Source of the DNA: Cupriavidus gilardii
GTDB taxonomy: Bacteria; Pseudomonadota; Gammaproteobacteria; Burkholderiales; Burkholderiaceae
Direction of reading: 5' to 3'
Assembly (NCBI RefSeq): GCF_008801915.1
Contig: NZ_VZOV01000007.1
Span: 124,001-188,000, forward strand
DNA: 64,000 nt
The notes beneath the pieces are model-generated. The model ran no database searches. It was not told where the DNA came from and was given only the letters and a program-made list of their open reading frames with translations. Shown here one piece after another: positions 10,434 through 20,795 of the stretch. The stretch's first letter is position 1, and every line of letters begins with the position of its first letter. A program made the position numbers and the translations under genes.

Positions 10434-10567
10434 GGCCGGCCATGACTGGCGACAAACCGGCAGCCCCCCAACCCGACGATGAAGCCAACGGCCGCCGCGC
10501 GCGGCCGCAGTCCCTTGTCGGCAACGACAGAAGCCAGAACGCGGACAACAACGAGGAGAAAGATCGA

Positions 10568-12391
10568 ATGTCGACCGTCAATGCGGAAGTCCGTCCGGCC
10601 AAGCCGTCGGCGCTTGCCGATTCCCTCCACCTCGGCGCGCCTGCCGGCCCCGCCGGGCAGGCGCCGCGCGCCGTGATGCACGATGCCGGTGGCGCCCCGG
10701 TGCAGCAGGATCCCGCCATGCAACCAAGCCCGGCACCCGCGCCGGTGTCCGCGCGTCCGAACGCGATGCTCGATTGCGGCTGGGGCCGGCTGATGTTCGC
10801 GCCGTCGTTCGAATCGCCGGCGCGGCTGGCCGCCGAGCTGCAGCAGGAAGCGCCGGGCCGCCGCGATATCGCGCTCTATGTCGAAGCGCCGCAGCTGCTG
10901 CTGGCCGAGGCGCCGCAGACGCTGTTCCTCGATCCGTCGCTGCTGTTCCGCCGCACGCTGGAGGACGGGGATGCCGCGGTGGCGACCGGCGCCGCGGGCG
11001 TGACGATCCGCCGCCTGTCGACCCGCGCCGATATCGCCGCGATCAACCGCCTCTACGCCTCGCGCCACATGGTGCCGCTCGATCCCGCCACGGTCTGGCG
11101 CCAGCGCGACCACGACGCGGTGGTCTACCTGATCGCCGAGGACGAATCGACCGGCGACATCATCGGCTCGGCGATGGGCGTCGACCATCTGCTGGCCTTC
11201 GGCGACGAGCGCGGCGGCAGCAGCCTGTGGTGCCTGGTGGTCGATCCGCAGACGCATCTGGCCGGCGTCGGCCAGGCACTGGTGCGCGAGCTGATCGCGC
11301 TGTTCGCCGCGCGCGGACGCAAGCACCTGGACCTGTCGGTGCTGCACGACAACCAGCATGCGATCGGCCTGTACCACAAGCTCGGCTTCGTGCAGGTCGA
11401 CGGTTTCGTCGTCAAGCACAAGAACGCGATCAACGAGCCGCTGTTCGCCGGCTCCAGCGAGTGCGACAACCTCAATCCGTATGCCGCGCTGATCGTCAAG
11501 GAAGCGCGCCGGCGTGGCATCGGCGTCGAGATCATCGATGCCGATGCCGGCATCTTCAGCCTGCGCTACGGCGGCCGCGAGATCCTGTGCCGCGAGTCGC
11601 TGTCCGAGCTGACCGGCGCGGTGGCGATGACCTGGTGCCAGGACAAGGCGCTGACGCGCAAGCGGCTGGAGCAGGTTGGCCTGAAGGTGCCCGCGCAGCG
11701 CCAGATCGGCACCGATGCCGAGAACCTGGCCTTCCTCGCCGAGCACGGCTCGGTGGTGGTCAAGCCGGCTTTCGGCGAACAGGGCCGCGGCATCAGCGTC
11801 GACGTCCGCACCGAGGAGCATCTGCGCAGCGCGATCGAGACCGCGCACGCCGAGGGCGGCACCGTGCTGCTCGAGTCGTTCTGCCCGGGCCAGGACCTGC
11901 GCATCGTGGTGATCGGCTACGAGGTCGTCGCCGCGGCGATCCGCAAGCCGGCCGAGGTGGTCGGCGATGGGCAGGCCGATCTGAAGACGCTGATCGAGCG
12001 CCACAGCGCGCGGCGCAGCGCGGCCACCGGCGGCGAGAGCCGCATTCCGCTCGATGCCGAGACCGAGCGCTGCCTGGCGGCGCAGGGGCTGACGCTGCAA
12101 TCGGTGCCGGCCGCGGGAGAGCGGGTGCCGGTGCGCAAGACCGCGAATCTGCATACCGGCGGCACGCTGCACGACGTCACCGCCCAGCTGCATCCGGTGC
12201 TGCGCGAGGCCGCGCAGACCGCGGCGCGCGCGCTGCGCATCCCGGTGGTCGGCCTGGACTTCCTGGTGCCGGCCGCCGACCAGCCCGAGTACGTGATCAT
12301 CGAAGCGAACGAGCGGCCGGGACTGGCCAATCACGAGCCGCAGCCGACCGCCGAGCGCTTCGTCGATCTGTTGTTCCCCTTTACATCGTGA
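10568..12391 (+). CDS. ngg: N-acetylglutaminylglutamine synthetase (GNAT plus ATP-grasp)
   Basis: A 607-aa two-domain enzyme that acetylates and ligates glutamine residues to form N-acetylglutaminylglutamine. After an unstructured Ala/Pro-rich 70-residue leader, a GNAT acetyltransferase domain spans about residues 140-290 (GVGQALVRELIALF acetyl-CoA loop, HDNQHAIGLYHKLGF). An ATP-grasp domain of the cyanophycin-synthetase type fills residues 300-607 (VVVKPAFGEQGRGISV, and metal-binding YVIIEANERPGLANH). ATG 10568 follows GAGGAG at good spacing; an in-frame ATG at 10442 is less likely. It acts with the upstream amidotransferase to make NAGGN under osmotic stress. Confidence 0.93.
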   Translation: MSTVNAEVRPAKPSALADSLHLGAPAGPAGQAPRAVMHDAGGAPVQQDPAMQPSPAPAPVSARPNAMLDCGWGRLMFAPSFESPARLAAELQQEAPGRRDIALYVEAPQLLLAEAPQTLFLDPSLLFRRTLEDGDAAVATGAAGVTIRRLSTRADIAAINRLYASRHMVPLDPATVWRQRDHDAVVYLIAEDESTGDIIGSAMGVDHLLAFGDERGGSSLWCLVVDPQTHLAGVGQALVRELIALFAARGRKHLDLSVLHDNQHAIGLYHKLGFVQVDGFVVKHKNAINEPLFAGSSECDNLNPYAALIVKEARRRGIGVEIIDADAGIFSLRYGGREILCRESLSELTGAVAMTWCQDKALTRKRLEQVGLKVPAQRQIGTDAENLAFLAEHGSVVVKPAFGEQGRGISVDVRTEEHLRSAIETAHAEGGTVLLESFCPGQDLRIVVIGYEVVAAAIRKPAEVVGDGQADLKTLIERHSARRSAATGGESRIPLDAETERCLAAQGLTLQSVPAAGERVPVRKTANLHTGGTLHDVTAQLHPVLREAAQTAARALRIPVVGLDFLVPAADQPEYVIIEANERPGLANHEPQPTAERFVDLLFPFTS

Positions 12392-12429
12392 ATTCCTGCC
12401 GGGCGCGTCGCGCCCGGCATCGTCCATCC

Positions 12430-13632
12430 ATGCAGAAACTGAAGATCGACCGGCTGTACCTGAAGACCGCCCTGCTGGAGCTGCTCGCCATCCCCAGCCC
12501 GGCCGGGCTGACCGACGAGATCGTCCACTACACCGCCAACGTGCTGGACGGGCTCGACATCCCCTATCAGCTGACCCGGCGCGGCACCATCCGGGCGACG
12601 CTGCGCGGCAATCGTGCCAACAGCGGCATGGGCCCCGACTGCGCGATCGTCGCGCACCTGGACACGCTCGGCGCGATGGTGCGCGAGCTCAAGCCCAACG
12701 GCCGGCTGGCGCTGGCGCCGATCGGCACCTGGTCCAGCCGCTGGGCCGAAGGCGGCCGCGTGACGCTGTTTACCGAACATGGCCGCCATCGCGGCTCGGT
12801 GCTGCCGCTGCTGGCCTCGGGCCACGTCTACAACGAGGCGGTGGACACGCAACCGGTCAACTGGGATCAGCTCGAGCTGCGGCTCGACGAGCCGGCGGCG
12901 ACGCCGGAGCAGCTGCGCACGCTCGGCATCCAGGTCGGCGACTTCGTCGCCTTCGATGCCAACCCCGAGATCCTGGACAACGGCTATGTCGTCTCGCGGC
13001 ATCTGGACAACAAGGCAGGCGTCGCCGCGGTGCTGGCCGCGCTGAAGGCCGTGCGCGAGAGCGGCGCCTCGGTGCCGATGGACTGCCATGCGGTATTCAC
13101 GCTGACCGAGGAGGTCGGCTCCGGCGCCACCGCGGTGATCGAGGACGACGTCAGCGAGGTGATCGGCATCGATATCGGCCCGGTGGCGCCGGGGCAGGGC
13201 GCGCGCGAGGAAGGCGTGACGATTCCGCTGATGGATTCGGCCGGCCCGCACGACTATCACCTGACCCGGCGCCTGCTGCGGCTGTGCGACGAGCATGGCA
13301 TTCCCAGCCATCGCGACGTGTTCCGCTTCTACCATTCGGACGCCGGCGCGGCGGTCAGCGCGGGCCATGACGTGCGCACCGCGCTGCTGTGCTTCGGTGC
13401 CGATGCCTCGCATGGCTACGAGCGGACCCATCTGGACGTGCTGGTCAATCTGGCCGAGCTGCTGACCGTCTATATCCAGAGCGGGCCGACGCTGCCGGAG
13501 GACCGCCAGCGCCGCATGGGCTCGGTGGCCGGCTTCTCCCATCAGCTCGATCCGCGCCAGCTGACGCGCAGCGAGACGCCGTTGCCCGATGCCGGCGAAC
13601 TGGTGCATACGCGCCGCGACAGCGCGTCCTGA
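12430..13632 (+). CDS. M42-family peptidase of the NAGGN osmoprotectant system
   Basis: A 400-aa dinuclear metallopeptidase of the M42/M20 type found in NAGGN operons. Its substrate there is unproven, but osmolyte turnover is the usual suggestion. Metal ligands are visible: AHLDT near residue 76, SRHLDNKAG near 190, the general-base pair TEEVGSG near 225, ID-I-GP near 245, and a late HGYERTH near 333. It starts 38 bases after ngg. ATG 12430 lacks a strong ribosome site, so translational coupling is possible. The C-terminal 40 residues, with SGPTLPEDRQRRMGS, follow the catalytic core. Confidence 0.9.
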   Translation: MQKLKIDRLYLKTALLELLAIPSPAGLTDEIVHYTANVLDGLDIPYQLTRRGTIRATLRGNRANSGMGPDCAIVAHLDTLGAMVRELKPNGRLALAPIGTWSSRWAEGGRVTLFTEHGRHRGSVLPLLASGHVYNEAVDTQPVNWDQLELRLDEPAATPEQLRTLGIQVGDFVAFDANPEILDNGYVVSRHLDNKAGVAAVLAALKAVRESGASVPMDCHAVFTLTEEVGSGATAVIEDDVSEVIGIDIGPVAPGQGAREEGVTIPLMDSAGPHDYHLTRRLLRLCDEHGIPSHRDVFRFYHSDAGAAVSAGHDVRTALLCFGADASHGYERTHLDVLVNLAELLTVYIQSGPTLPEDRQRRMGSVAGFSHQLDPRQLTRSETPLPDAGELVHTRRDSAS

Positions 13633-13660
13633 TGCCGCGCTTGACGACATCCCTTCCGGA

Positions 13661-14584
13661 ATGAACCTTATGGATCTGAATTTCATCGACGCCGACAAGC
13701 TGCAGGCCACCTGGGCCTATCTGCTGCAGCTCGCGGTGCACCAGGGCCTGAACGTGCTCGCCGCGCTCGCGATCCTGATCGTGGGCTGGTGGCTCAGCGG
13801 ACGCGCGCGCAACGCGGTGCTGCACGCCTTCGACCGCCCGCATGTCGACGCGACGCTGCGGCCGATGCTGGGCAGCGTCACGCAGTGGGTGGTGCGCGTG
13901 GTCACGGTGATCCTGGTGCTGTCGCAGTTCGGCGTGCAGACCGCCAGCATCATCGCGATGCTAGGCGCCGCCGGCCTGGCGATCGGGCTGGCGCTGCAGG
14001 GCACGCTGCAGAACATCGCCGCGGGCATCATGCTGGTGCTGCTGCGGCCGTTTCGCGTCGGCCAGTACATCGACGCCCAGGGCATCGCCGGCACCGTGCG
14101 CGAGACCGGGCTGTTCATGACGGAGCTGACGACCTTCGACGGCGTCTGCCTGCGCGTGCCGAACAACAAGATCTGGGGCAGCGCGATCACCAACTACAGC
14201 GAGAACCCGACGCGCCGGCTCGATATCGAGGTCACGGTGCCGTTCGGCGCCGACGTGCAGACCGCGCTGGGCGTGCTGCGCCGTATGCTGGCCGATGACG
14301 AACGCGTGCTCGAGGTGCCGGCGGCCGAGGCGATGGTGGTCAACTTCACCAGCGAGGGCGTCACGCTGAACCTGCGCTGCTGGACCTCGAACGACAACTA
14401 CTGGAACCTGCGCTTCGCGTTCTACGAGCGCGTCAAGCGCGAGCTGCAGGCGGTCGGTATCCATATCGCGGTGCCGGTGCAGGAGCTGCGCGTGCCGGGC
14501 AATGGCGGCAATGGCGAGCAGACCGCGCTGGTGCTCCACCATACGCCGCAGCCGTCGGCCGGCGGCGCAGTGCCGCGCGCATAG
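13661..14584 (+). CDS. MscS-type mechanosensitive channel
   Basis: A 307-aa small-conductance channel. Three N-terminal helices lead to the pore-lining TM3 GAAGLAIGLALQGTLQN, then the RPFRVGQYI start of the beta domain and a C-terminal cytoplasmic domain. This closely matches E. coli MscS in order and size. The channel releases solutes on osmotic down-shock. It lies 28 bases after the NAGGN peptidase and is probably in the same operon, pairing osmolyte synthesis with an emergency exit. ATG 13661 was chosen; a second ATG lies three codons on. A REP-like element follows. Confidence 0.93.
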   Translation: MNLMDLNFIDADKLQATWAYLLQLAVHQGLNVLAALAILIVGWWLSGRARNAVLHAFDRPHVDATLRPMLGSVTQWVVRVVTVILVLSQFGVQTASIIAMLGAAGLAIGLALQGTLQNIAAGIMLVLLRPFRVGQYIDAQGIAGTVRETGLFMTELTTFDGVCLRVPNNKIWGSAITNYSENPTRRLDIEVTVPFGADVQTALGVLRRMLADDERVLEVPAAEAMVVNFTSEGVTLNLRCWTSNDNYWNLRFAFYERVKRELQAVGIHIAVPVQELRVPGNGGNGEQTALVLHHTPQPSAGGAVPRA

Positions 14585-14633
14585 CGCGCCGCCACGGCGC
14601 CGGCAGCCGCGCGACGCCGTGCCGAGGTGATGG

Positions 14634-14660
14634 TGGTCCCCGCGCAGGCGTGGACCCAGT
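14634..14660 (+). repeat. REP-like palindrome, copy 2
   Basis: GGTCCCCGCGCAGGCGTGG followed by ACCCAGTGG matches copy 1 at GTCCCCGCGCAGGCG and the trailing GACCCA, with one mismatch in the stem. It lies in the convergent gap between the MscS gene and edd. Confidence 0.7.
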
Positions 14661-14681
14661 GGCTTTTCAAGCGGCTTGCGA

Positions 14682-16505
14682 TCAGTCTTCGTCCGCGAAC
14701 AGCGTGCAGGCGCCTTGCTCCGCCGTGCTGACGTTGCGGCGGAAATTGCCGAACAGGTCGCGGCCGACGCCATGGCGATGGCGGCTCAGGTCGGGCCGCT
14801 CGATCGTGCGGGCCTCCCACTCGGCCTGCGGCACCAGCGCGGTCAGGATGCCGGCCGGCGCATCGACGCGGATCATGTCGCCGTCGCGGACCTTGCCGAT
14901 CGCGCCGCCTTTGAGCGCTTCCGGGCAGACGTGGATCGCCGCCGGCACCTTGCCCGACGCGCCCGACATGCGGCCGTCGGTGACCAGCGCCACGTGAAAG
15001 CCCCGATCCTGCAGCACCGTCAGCGTCGGCGTCAGCTTGTGCAGCTCGGGCATGCCGCACGCGGCCGGCCCCTGGAACGGCAGCACCGCGACGAAATCGC
15101 GCTCCAGCTCGCCGCGCTTGAAGGCCGCCAGCATGTCGTCCTGGTGATGGAACACGCGCGCCGGCGCCTGCACGACCTGATGCTCGGCCTTGACCGCAGA
15201 GGTCTTGATCACCGCGCGCCCCAGGTTGCCGTCCAGCACCTTGATGCCGCCGTCGGGCGCGAACGGCTCGCCGGCGCCGCGCACCACCGACGTGTCCAGC
15301 GATTCGGTGGGCCCGTCGAGCCAGACCAGCTTGCCGTCGCGCAGCGCCGGTTCGCGCGTGTAGTCCTCCAGGCCCTGACCGACGATGGTGGTGACATCGT
15401 TGTGCAGCAGCTCGCGCGCCAGCAGGCCGCGGATCACCAGCGCCAGGCCGCCCGCGGCCTGGAAGCCGTTGACGTCGGCCTGGCCGTTCGGATAGACGCG
15501 CGCCAGCAGCGGCACCACCGCCGACAGCTCGTCGAAGTCGTCCCAGGTCAGCACGATGCCGGCCACGCGCGCCATCGCGATCAGATGCAGCGTGTGGTTG
15601 GTCGAGCCGCCCGTGGCGAGCAGGCCGACGATGCCGTTGACGAACGCGCGCTCGTCGAGCACCTGCGCGATCGGCGTATAGCGCTCGCCCTGGTGCACCA
15701 GCCGCAGCACATGCCGCGCGGCCTCGCGCGTCAGCGCCTCGCGCAGCGGCGTGTACGGGTTGATGAAGGCGGTGCCGGGCAGATGCAGCCCCATGATCTC
15801 CATCAGCATCTGGTTCGAATTGGCCGTGCCGTAGAAGGTGCAGGTGCCGGGCGAATGGTAGGACCGGCTCTCGGCCTCCAGCAGTTCTTCCCGGCCGATC
15901 TTGCCTTGCGCATACAGCTGGCGGATGCGCGCCTTTTCCTCGTTGGGGATGCCGGTCGGCATCGGCCCGCCCGGTACGAACACCGCGGGCAGATGGCCGA
16001 ACGACAGCGCCCCCATCACCAGCCCGGGCACGATCTTGTCGCAGATGCCCAGGTACAGCGCGGCGTCGAACATCTGGTGCGACAGCGCGACCGCGGTGGC
16101 CTGCGCAATCACGTCGCGCGAGAACAGCGACAGCTCCATGCCGTCCTGGCCCTGCGTCACGCCGTCGCACATCGCCGGCACGCCCCCGGCGAACTGCGCG
16201 GTAGCGCCGGCCTCCAGTGCGGTCTCCTTGAGCCAGGCGGGGAACTCTCCGAGCGGTTGGTGCGCCGAAAGCATGTCGTTGTACGAGGAAACGATCGCCA
16301 CGTTGGGCCGTTCCTCGGCCTTCAGGCGGATCTTGGCGGGCTCGGGCATCGAGGCGAAGCCGTGGGCCAGGTTCGTGCAGGACAGCTGCGCGCGTTGCAC
16401 CTTGCTGCCGGCCATGGCCTGCGTGCGGGACAGGTAGGCCTGGCGCGTCGGCGCGCTGCGGGCCACGATGCGGGCCGTCACTTGTTCGAGTACGGGATGG
16501 GGCAT
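14682..16505 (-). CDS. edd: 6-phosphogluconate dehydratase
   Basis: Entner-Doudoroff enzyme, 607 aa, converting 6-phosphogluconate to 2-keto-3-deoxy-6-phosphogluconate. It belongs to the IlvD/Edd family. Segments [31 protein letters not shown] (cluster Cys), [10 protein letters not shown] (cluster Cys) and [13 protein letters not shown] are present, as is [16 protein letters not shown]. The Cys residues needed for the Fe-S cluster are in place. ATG 16505 follows TGGAGAG. It diverges from zwf, so both share a 206-base regulatory gap. No eda (KDPG aldolase) is adjacent. Confidence 0.96.
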   Translation of the reverse strand: MPHPVLEQVTARIVARSAPTRQAYLSRTQAMAGSKVQRAQLSCTNLAHGFASMPEPAKIRLKAEERPNVAIVSSYNDMLSAHQPLGEFPAWLKETALEAGATAQFAGGVPAMCDGVTQGQDGMELSLFSRDVIAQATAVALSHQMFDAALYLGICDKIVPGLVMGALSFGHLPAVFVPGGPMPTGIPNEEKARIRQLYAQGKIGREELLEAESRSYHSPGTCTFYGTANSNQMLMEIMGLHLPGTAFINPYTPLREALTREAARHVLRLVHQGERYTPIAQVLDERAFVNGIVGLLATGGSTNHTLHLIAMARVAGIVLTWDDFDELSAVVPLLARVYPNGQADVNGFQAAGGLALVIRGLLARELLHNDVTTIVGQGLEDYTREPALRDGKLVWLDGPTESLDTSVVRGAGEPFAPDGGIKVLDGNLGRAVIKTSAVKAEHQVVQAPARVFHHQDDMLAAFKRGELERDFVAVLPFQGPAACGMPELHKLTPTLTVLQDRGFHVALVTDGRMSGASGKVPAAIHVCPEALKGGAIGKVRDGDMIRVDAPAGILTALVPQAEWEARTIERPDLSRHRHGVGRDLFGNFRRNVSTAEQGACTLFADED

Positions 16506-16711
16506 GGGGCTCTCCAGCGGGATTCTTGGATGTCGCAGGTAATGTCGCAGTTCAGCCTAGCGCATGTCATCGAGGCTTGCATGGAGCATGCCTGCCGCGC
16601 CGCGAGCCCTTGCCGCTGGCTGCCGCGTGGCTCGCAAAGCGCCCGCGACTCACGTAAACTGGCCGCAACGGCCGCGCTTCGGGGTCTCTATCAAGCGACA
16701 AGGAGGTCAGG

Positions 16712-18166
<1,455 letters not shown>

Positions 18167-18235
18167 CGCTGGCTTGTCCACTCCGCCGGTTCGGCCCGCC
18201 GCTCCGCTCCAACGAATCCTGACTCGGAAATCGCC

Positions 18236-18928
18236 ATGCGTCGCTTCGAATATCCTTCGCCGCTGGATCAGGCCGAAGCGCTGGCTGCCTCCGTCGGCCA
18301 CGCGCTCGACCTTGCCATCCAGGACCGCGGCCACGCGGTGCTTGCCGTCTCGGGCGGGCGCTCTCCGGTGCCGATGTTCGAGCGGCTGCGCTATCGGCCG
18401 GTGCGCTGGGACGCGGTCACCATCACGCTGGTCGACGAGCGCGCGGTGCCTCCGGGACACGAGGACAGCAACGCGCGGCTCGTGCAGGAACACCTGCTGC
18501 GCGATGCCGCCGCCGCGGCCAGCTTCGTGCCACTGATCGCCGATGCGCTCGAGGCCTCCGAGCCCGCGCGGGCGGTGGTGCGCCTCAATGGCGCACTCGA
18601 TGCCGCATTCCGCCAGCCCGACGTCGCAGTGCTCGGCATGGGCGAAGACGGCCATACCGCCTCGTTGTTCGCCGATGCGCCGGAACTCGGCGAAGCGCTG
18701 AACGGGGATACGCCCTGCTACGTGGTGACGCGCCCGCCCAGCGCGCCGCATGCGCGCGTGACGCTGAACCTGGCGGCCTTGCTGGCGGCGGAACGGGTCT
18801 TTCTGGCGTTTTCGGGCGTCGCCAAGGCCGCCGTGTTCGAACGCGCGCTGCAGGAGCCCGGGCCCGCGTTGCCGGTGGGGCTGGTGGCCAGCCGGCATCG
18901 GCACGGCTTCGACGTCTTTACCGCGTAG
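18236..18928 (+). CDS. pgl: 6-phosphogluconolactonase
   Basis: Hydrolyses 6-phosphogluconolactone to 6-phosphogluconate. It is 230 aa of the NagB-like SOL/DevB family. VLAVSGGRSPVPMFERL, the VDERAVPPGHEDSNARL loop and LGMGEDGHTASLFADAP carry the substrate-binding and catalytic residues. It sits 69 bases after zwf and 66 before glk, all in one direction, so the three steps from glucose to 6-phosphogluconate are co-located. Confidence 0.95.
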   Translation: MRRFEYPSPLDQAEALAASVGHALDLAIQDRGHAVLAVSGGRSPVPMFERLRYRPVRWDAVTITLVDERAVPPGHEDSNARLVQEHLLRDAAAAASFVPLIADALEASEPARAVVRLNGALDAAFRQPDVAVLGMGEDGHTASLFADAPELGEALNGDTPCYVVTRPPSAPHARVTLNLAALLAAERVFLAFSGVAKAAVFERALQEPGPALPVGLVASRHRHGFDVFTA

Positions 18929-18994
18929 ATGCGCTGCGCGAATGCGTCCTCCGATCTCGCCGCCTGATTGCCGCCTGACGTTTCCTGCCTCGCG

Positions 18995-19969
18995 ATGACT
19001 ACCTACCCACGCCTGCTCGCCGATGTCGGCGGCACCAATGTCCGCTTCGCCCTGCAGACCGCGCCCGATGCGATCGGACCGGTCACCGCGCTGAAGGTCG
19101 CCGACTATCCGTCGCTGGAGGCGGCGATGCGGCAATACCTGTCGCAGCTGGCCGGTCCGCCGCCGCGCCACGCGGCGATCGGTCTGGCCAACCCGGTCAC
19201 CGGCGACCGCGTCAAGCTGACCAATCATGCCTGGGCCTTCTCGATCGAGGCGGTGCGCCAGGCGCTGGGCCTGGAGACGCTGCTGGCGCTGAACGACTTC
19301 ACCGCGCTGGCGCTCGCGCTGCCGTACCTGCAGCCGGGCGAACTGGCGCCGGTGCGCGCCGGCACGCCGGCCGCCGGCTCGCCGCTGGCCTTGATCGGCC
19401 CCGGTACCGGGCTCGGCGTGTCGGGGCTGATCCCAGGCCGCCACGGTGCGGCGCCGGTGGCGCTGGCCGGAGAGGGCGGACATGTCGAACTGATGCCTGC
19501 CACCGACGACGAGTGGATCGCCTGGCATGCCGCGCATCGCGAGCACGGCCGCGTGTCGGCCGAACGGCTGCTGTCGGGCATGGGACTGTCGCATACGCAT
19601 GCCGCGCTGGCCGCAGAAACGGGTACGCCCGTGCGCGTGCCGCTGACCGCGGCGGAAGTCACCGAGGGCGCCTTGCAGCGTGGCGACGCGTTGTGCCAGC
19701 GTGCGCTTGCGGTGTTCTGCGGCCTGCTCGGCTCGGTTGCGGCCGATGTGACGCTGATCCTTGGCGCGCGCGGCGGCGTCTATATCGGCGGCGGCATCGT
19801 GCCGCGCTTCGTCCAGACGCTGGCGGCGTCCAGCTTCAATGCGCGCTTCGTCGACAAGGGACGCATGCGCGCGTTCCTCGAACCGGTGCCGGTGCAGGTG
19901 ATCACCGCGCAGTTTCCCGCGCTGCCGGGGCTGGCACACGCGCTGGCCGAAGCGGTCGATCGGCGATGA
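18995..19969 (+). CDS. glk: Glucokinase
   Basis: Phosphorylates glucose with ATP; 324 aa, bacterial Glk (ROK-unrelated) family. LLADVGGTNVRFAL is the phosphate-binding loop, followed by LNDFTALALALP with the catalytic Asp, LIGPGTGLGVSGLI, and GEGGHVELMP. The ATG at 18995 starts MTTYPRLLADVGG; an upstream in-frame ATG at 18968 would add nine atypical residues. Codons 207-211 are a copy of the dispersed 16-bp repeat, read as AETGT in a surface-loop region before VRVPLTAAEV. Confidence 0.95.
   Translation: MTTYPRLLADVGGTNVRFALQTAPDAIGPVTALKVADYPSLEAAMRQYLSQLAGPPPRHAAIGLANPVTGDRVKLTNHAWAFSIEAVRQALGLETLLALNDFTALALALPYLQPGELAPVRAGTPAAGSPLALIGPGTGLGVSGLIPGRHGAAPVALAGEGGHVELMPATDDEWIAWHAAHREHGRVSAERLLSGMGLSHTHAALAAETGTPVRVPLTAAEVTEGALQRGDALCQRALAVFCGLLGSVAADVTLILGARGGVYIGGGIVPRFVQTLAASSFNARFVDKGRMRAFLEPVPVQVITAQFPALPGLAHALAEAVDRR
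19612..19627 (+). repeat. Dispersed 16-bp repeat, copy 4 (inside glk)
   Basis: Exact CGCAGAAACGGGTACG. It is read in glk in the same frame as in the amidotransferase gene, Ala-Glu-Thr-Gly-Thr. Confidence 0.92.
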
Positions 19970-20012
19970 GCCGCCGCGGCCGCCGCGAGTGGCGAACCAA
20001 CGGAGCGAAGCG

Positions 20013-20795
20013 ATGCGCGTGCTGCTGATCGAAGACGACACGATGATCGGCGATTCCGTGCGCCTCGCGCTGCGGCAGGAAGGCTTCGCGGTGGACTGGG
20101 TGCGCGATGGCGAGGCCGGCCTGTCGGCGGCCACGCAGCCGCCCGGCGTCGCGGCCGGCGGCGCGGCCGAAGGACAGCACGATCTGGTGCTGCTCGATCT
20201 CGGCCTGCCACGCCGTTCGGGCCTCGATGTGCTGGCCGGCATGCGCGCGCGCGGCGTTGCCACGCCGGTGCTGATCCTGACCGCGCGCGATGCGGTCGCC
20301 GATCGCGTCGCCGGATTGAACGCCGGCGCCGACGACTATCTGGTCAAGCCCTTCGACCTGCAGGAGCTGGTGGCGCGCATTCATGCGCTGGCGCGGCGGG
20401 CGCAGGGCCGTGCCGAGCCGCTGGTCCGCTATGGCGCGATCGTGCTCAATCCGGCCACGCGCGAAGTCACGCTGGCAGGCGAGCCGGTCCATCTGTCGGC
20501 GCGCGAATACGCGCTGCTGGCCGCGTTGCTGGCCCGCCCGGGCAAGGTGTGGTCGGTGCCGCAGCTGCAGGAAAAGTTGTACGGCTGGGACGACGAGGTC
20601 GGCAGCAATACGGTCGAGGTCTATATCCACGCGCTGCGCAAGAAGTTCGGCCAGGGTTTGATCCGCAATATCCGCGGCGTCGGTTATGTCTGTCCGAAGC
20701 TCGAGGAAGGTGCGCAGCAGGGTGACAGGGACGGCGGCAAGGACGGCGGCAGGGACGGCGGTGACGCGCATGAAGCCGCTGGAGGAGCGCGCTGA
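20013..20795 (+). CDS. OmpR/PhoB-family response regulator
   Basis: A 260-aa two-component regulator of the QseB/PmrA subgroup. The receiver domain has acidic Glu7-Asp8-Asp9, phosphoacceptor Asp62 (LVLLDLGLP), Thr in LTARDAVADR and Lys in YLVKPFD. The winged helix ends RNIRGVGYVCPK. Two oddities: a 14-residue Ala/Gly-rich insertion (about residues 41-54) pushes the phosphoacceptor from the usual about 51 to 62, and the C-terminal tail is a Gly-Asp repeat (GDRDGGKDGGRDGGD) coded by a 12-base tandem repeat that runs to the kinase start. Its stop overlaps the kinase ATG (TGATG). Confidence 0.92.
   Translation: MRVLLIEDDTMIGDSVRLALRQEGFAVDWVRDGEAGLSAATQPPGVAAGGAAEGQHDLVLLDLGLPRRSGLDVLAGMRARGVATPVLILTARDAVADRVAGLNAGADDYLVKPFDLQELVARIHALARRAQGRAEPLVRYGAIVLNPATREVTLAGEPVHLSAREYALLAALLARPGKVWSVPQLQEKLYGWDDEVGSNTVEVYIHALRKKFGQGLIRNIRGVGYVCPKLEEGAQQGDRDGGKDGGRDGGDAHEAAGGAR

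Noticed and set aside
9032..10567. Upstream part of the long frame containing ngg
   Set aside because: It is the shifted frame of the amidotransferase gene; the GNAT/ATP-grasp protein begins at 10568 behind GAGGAG.
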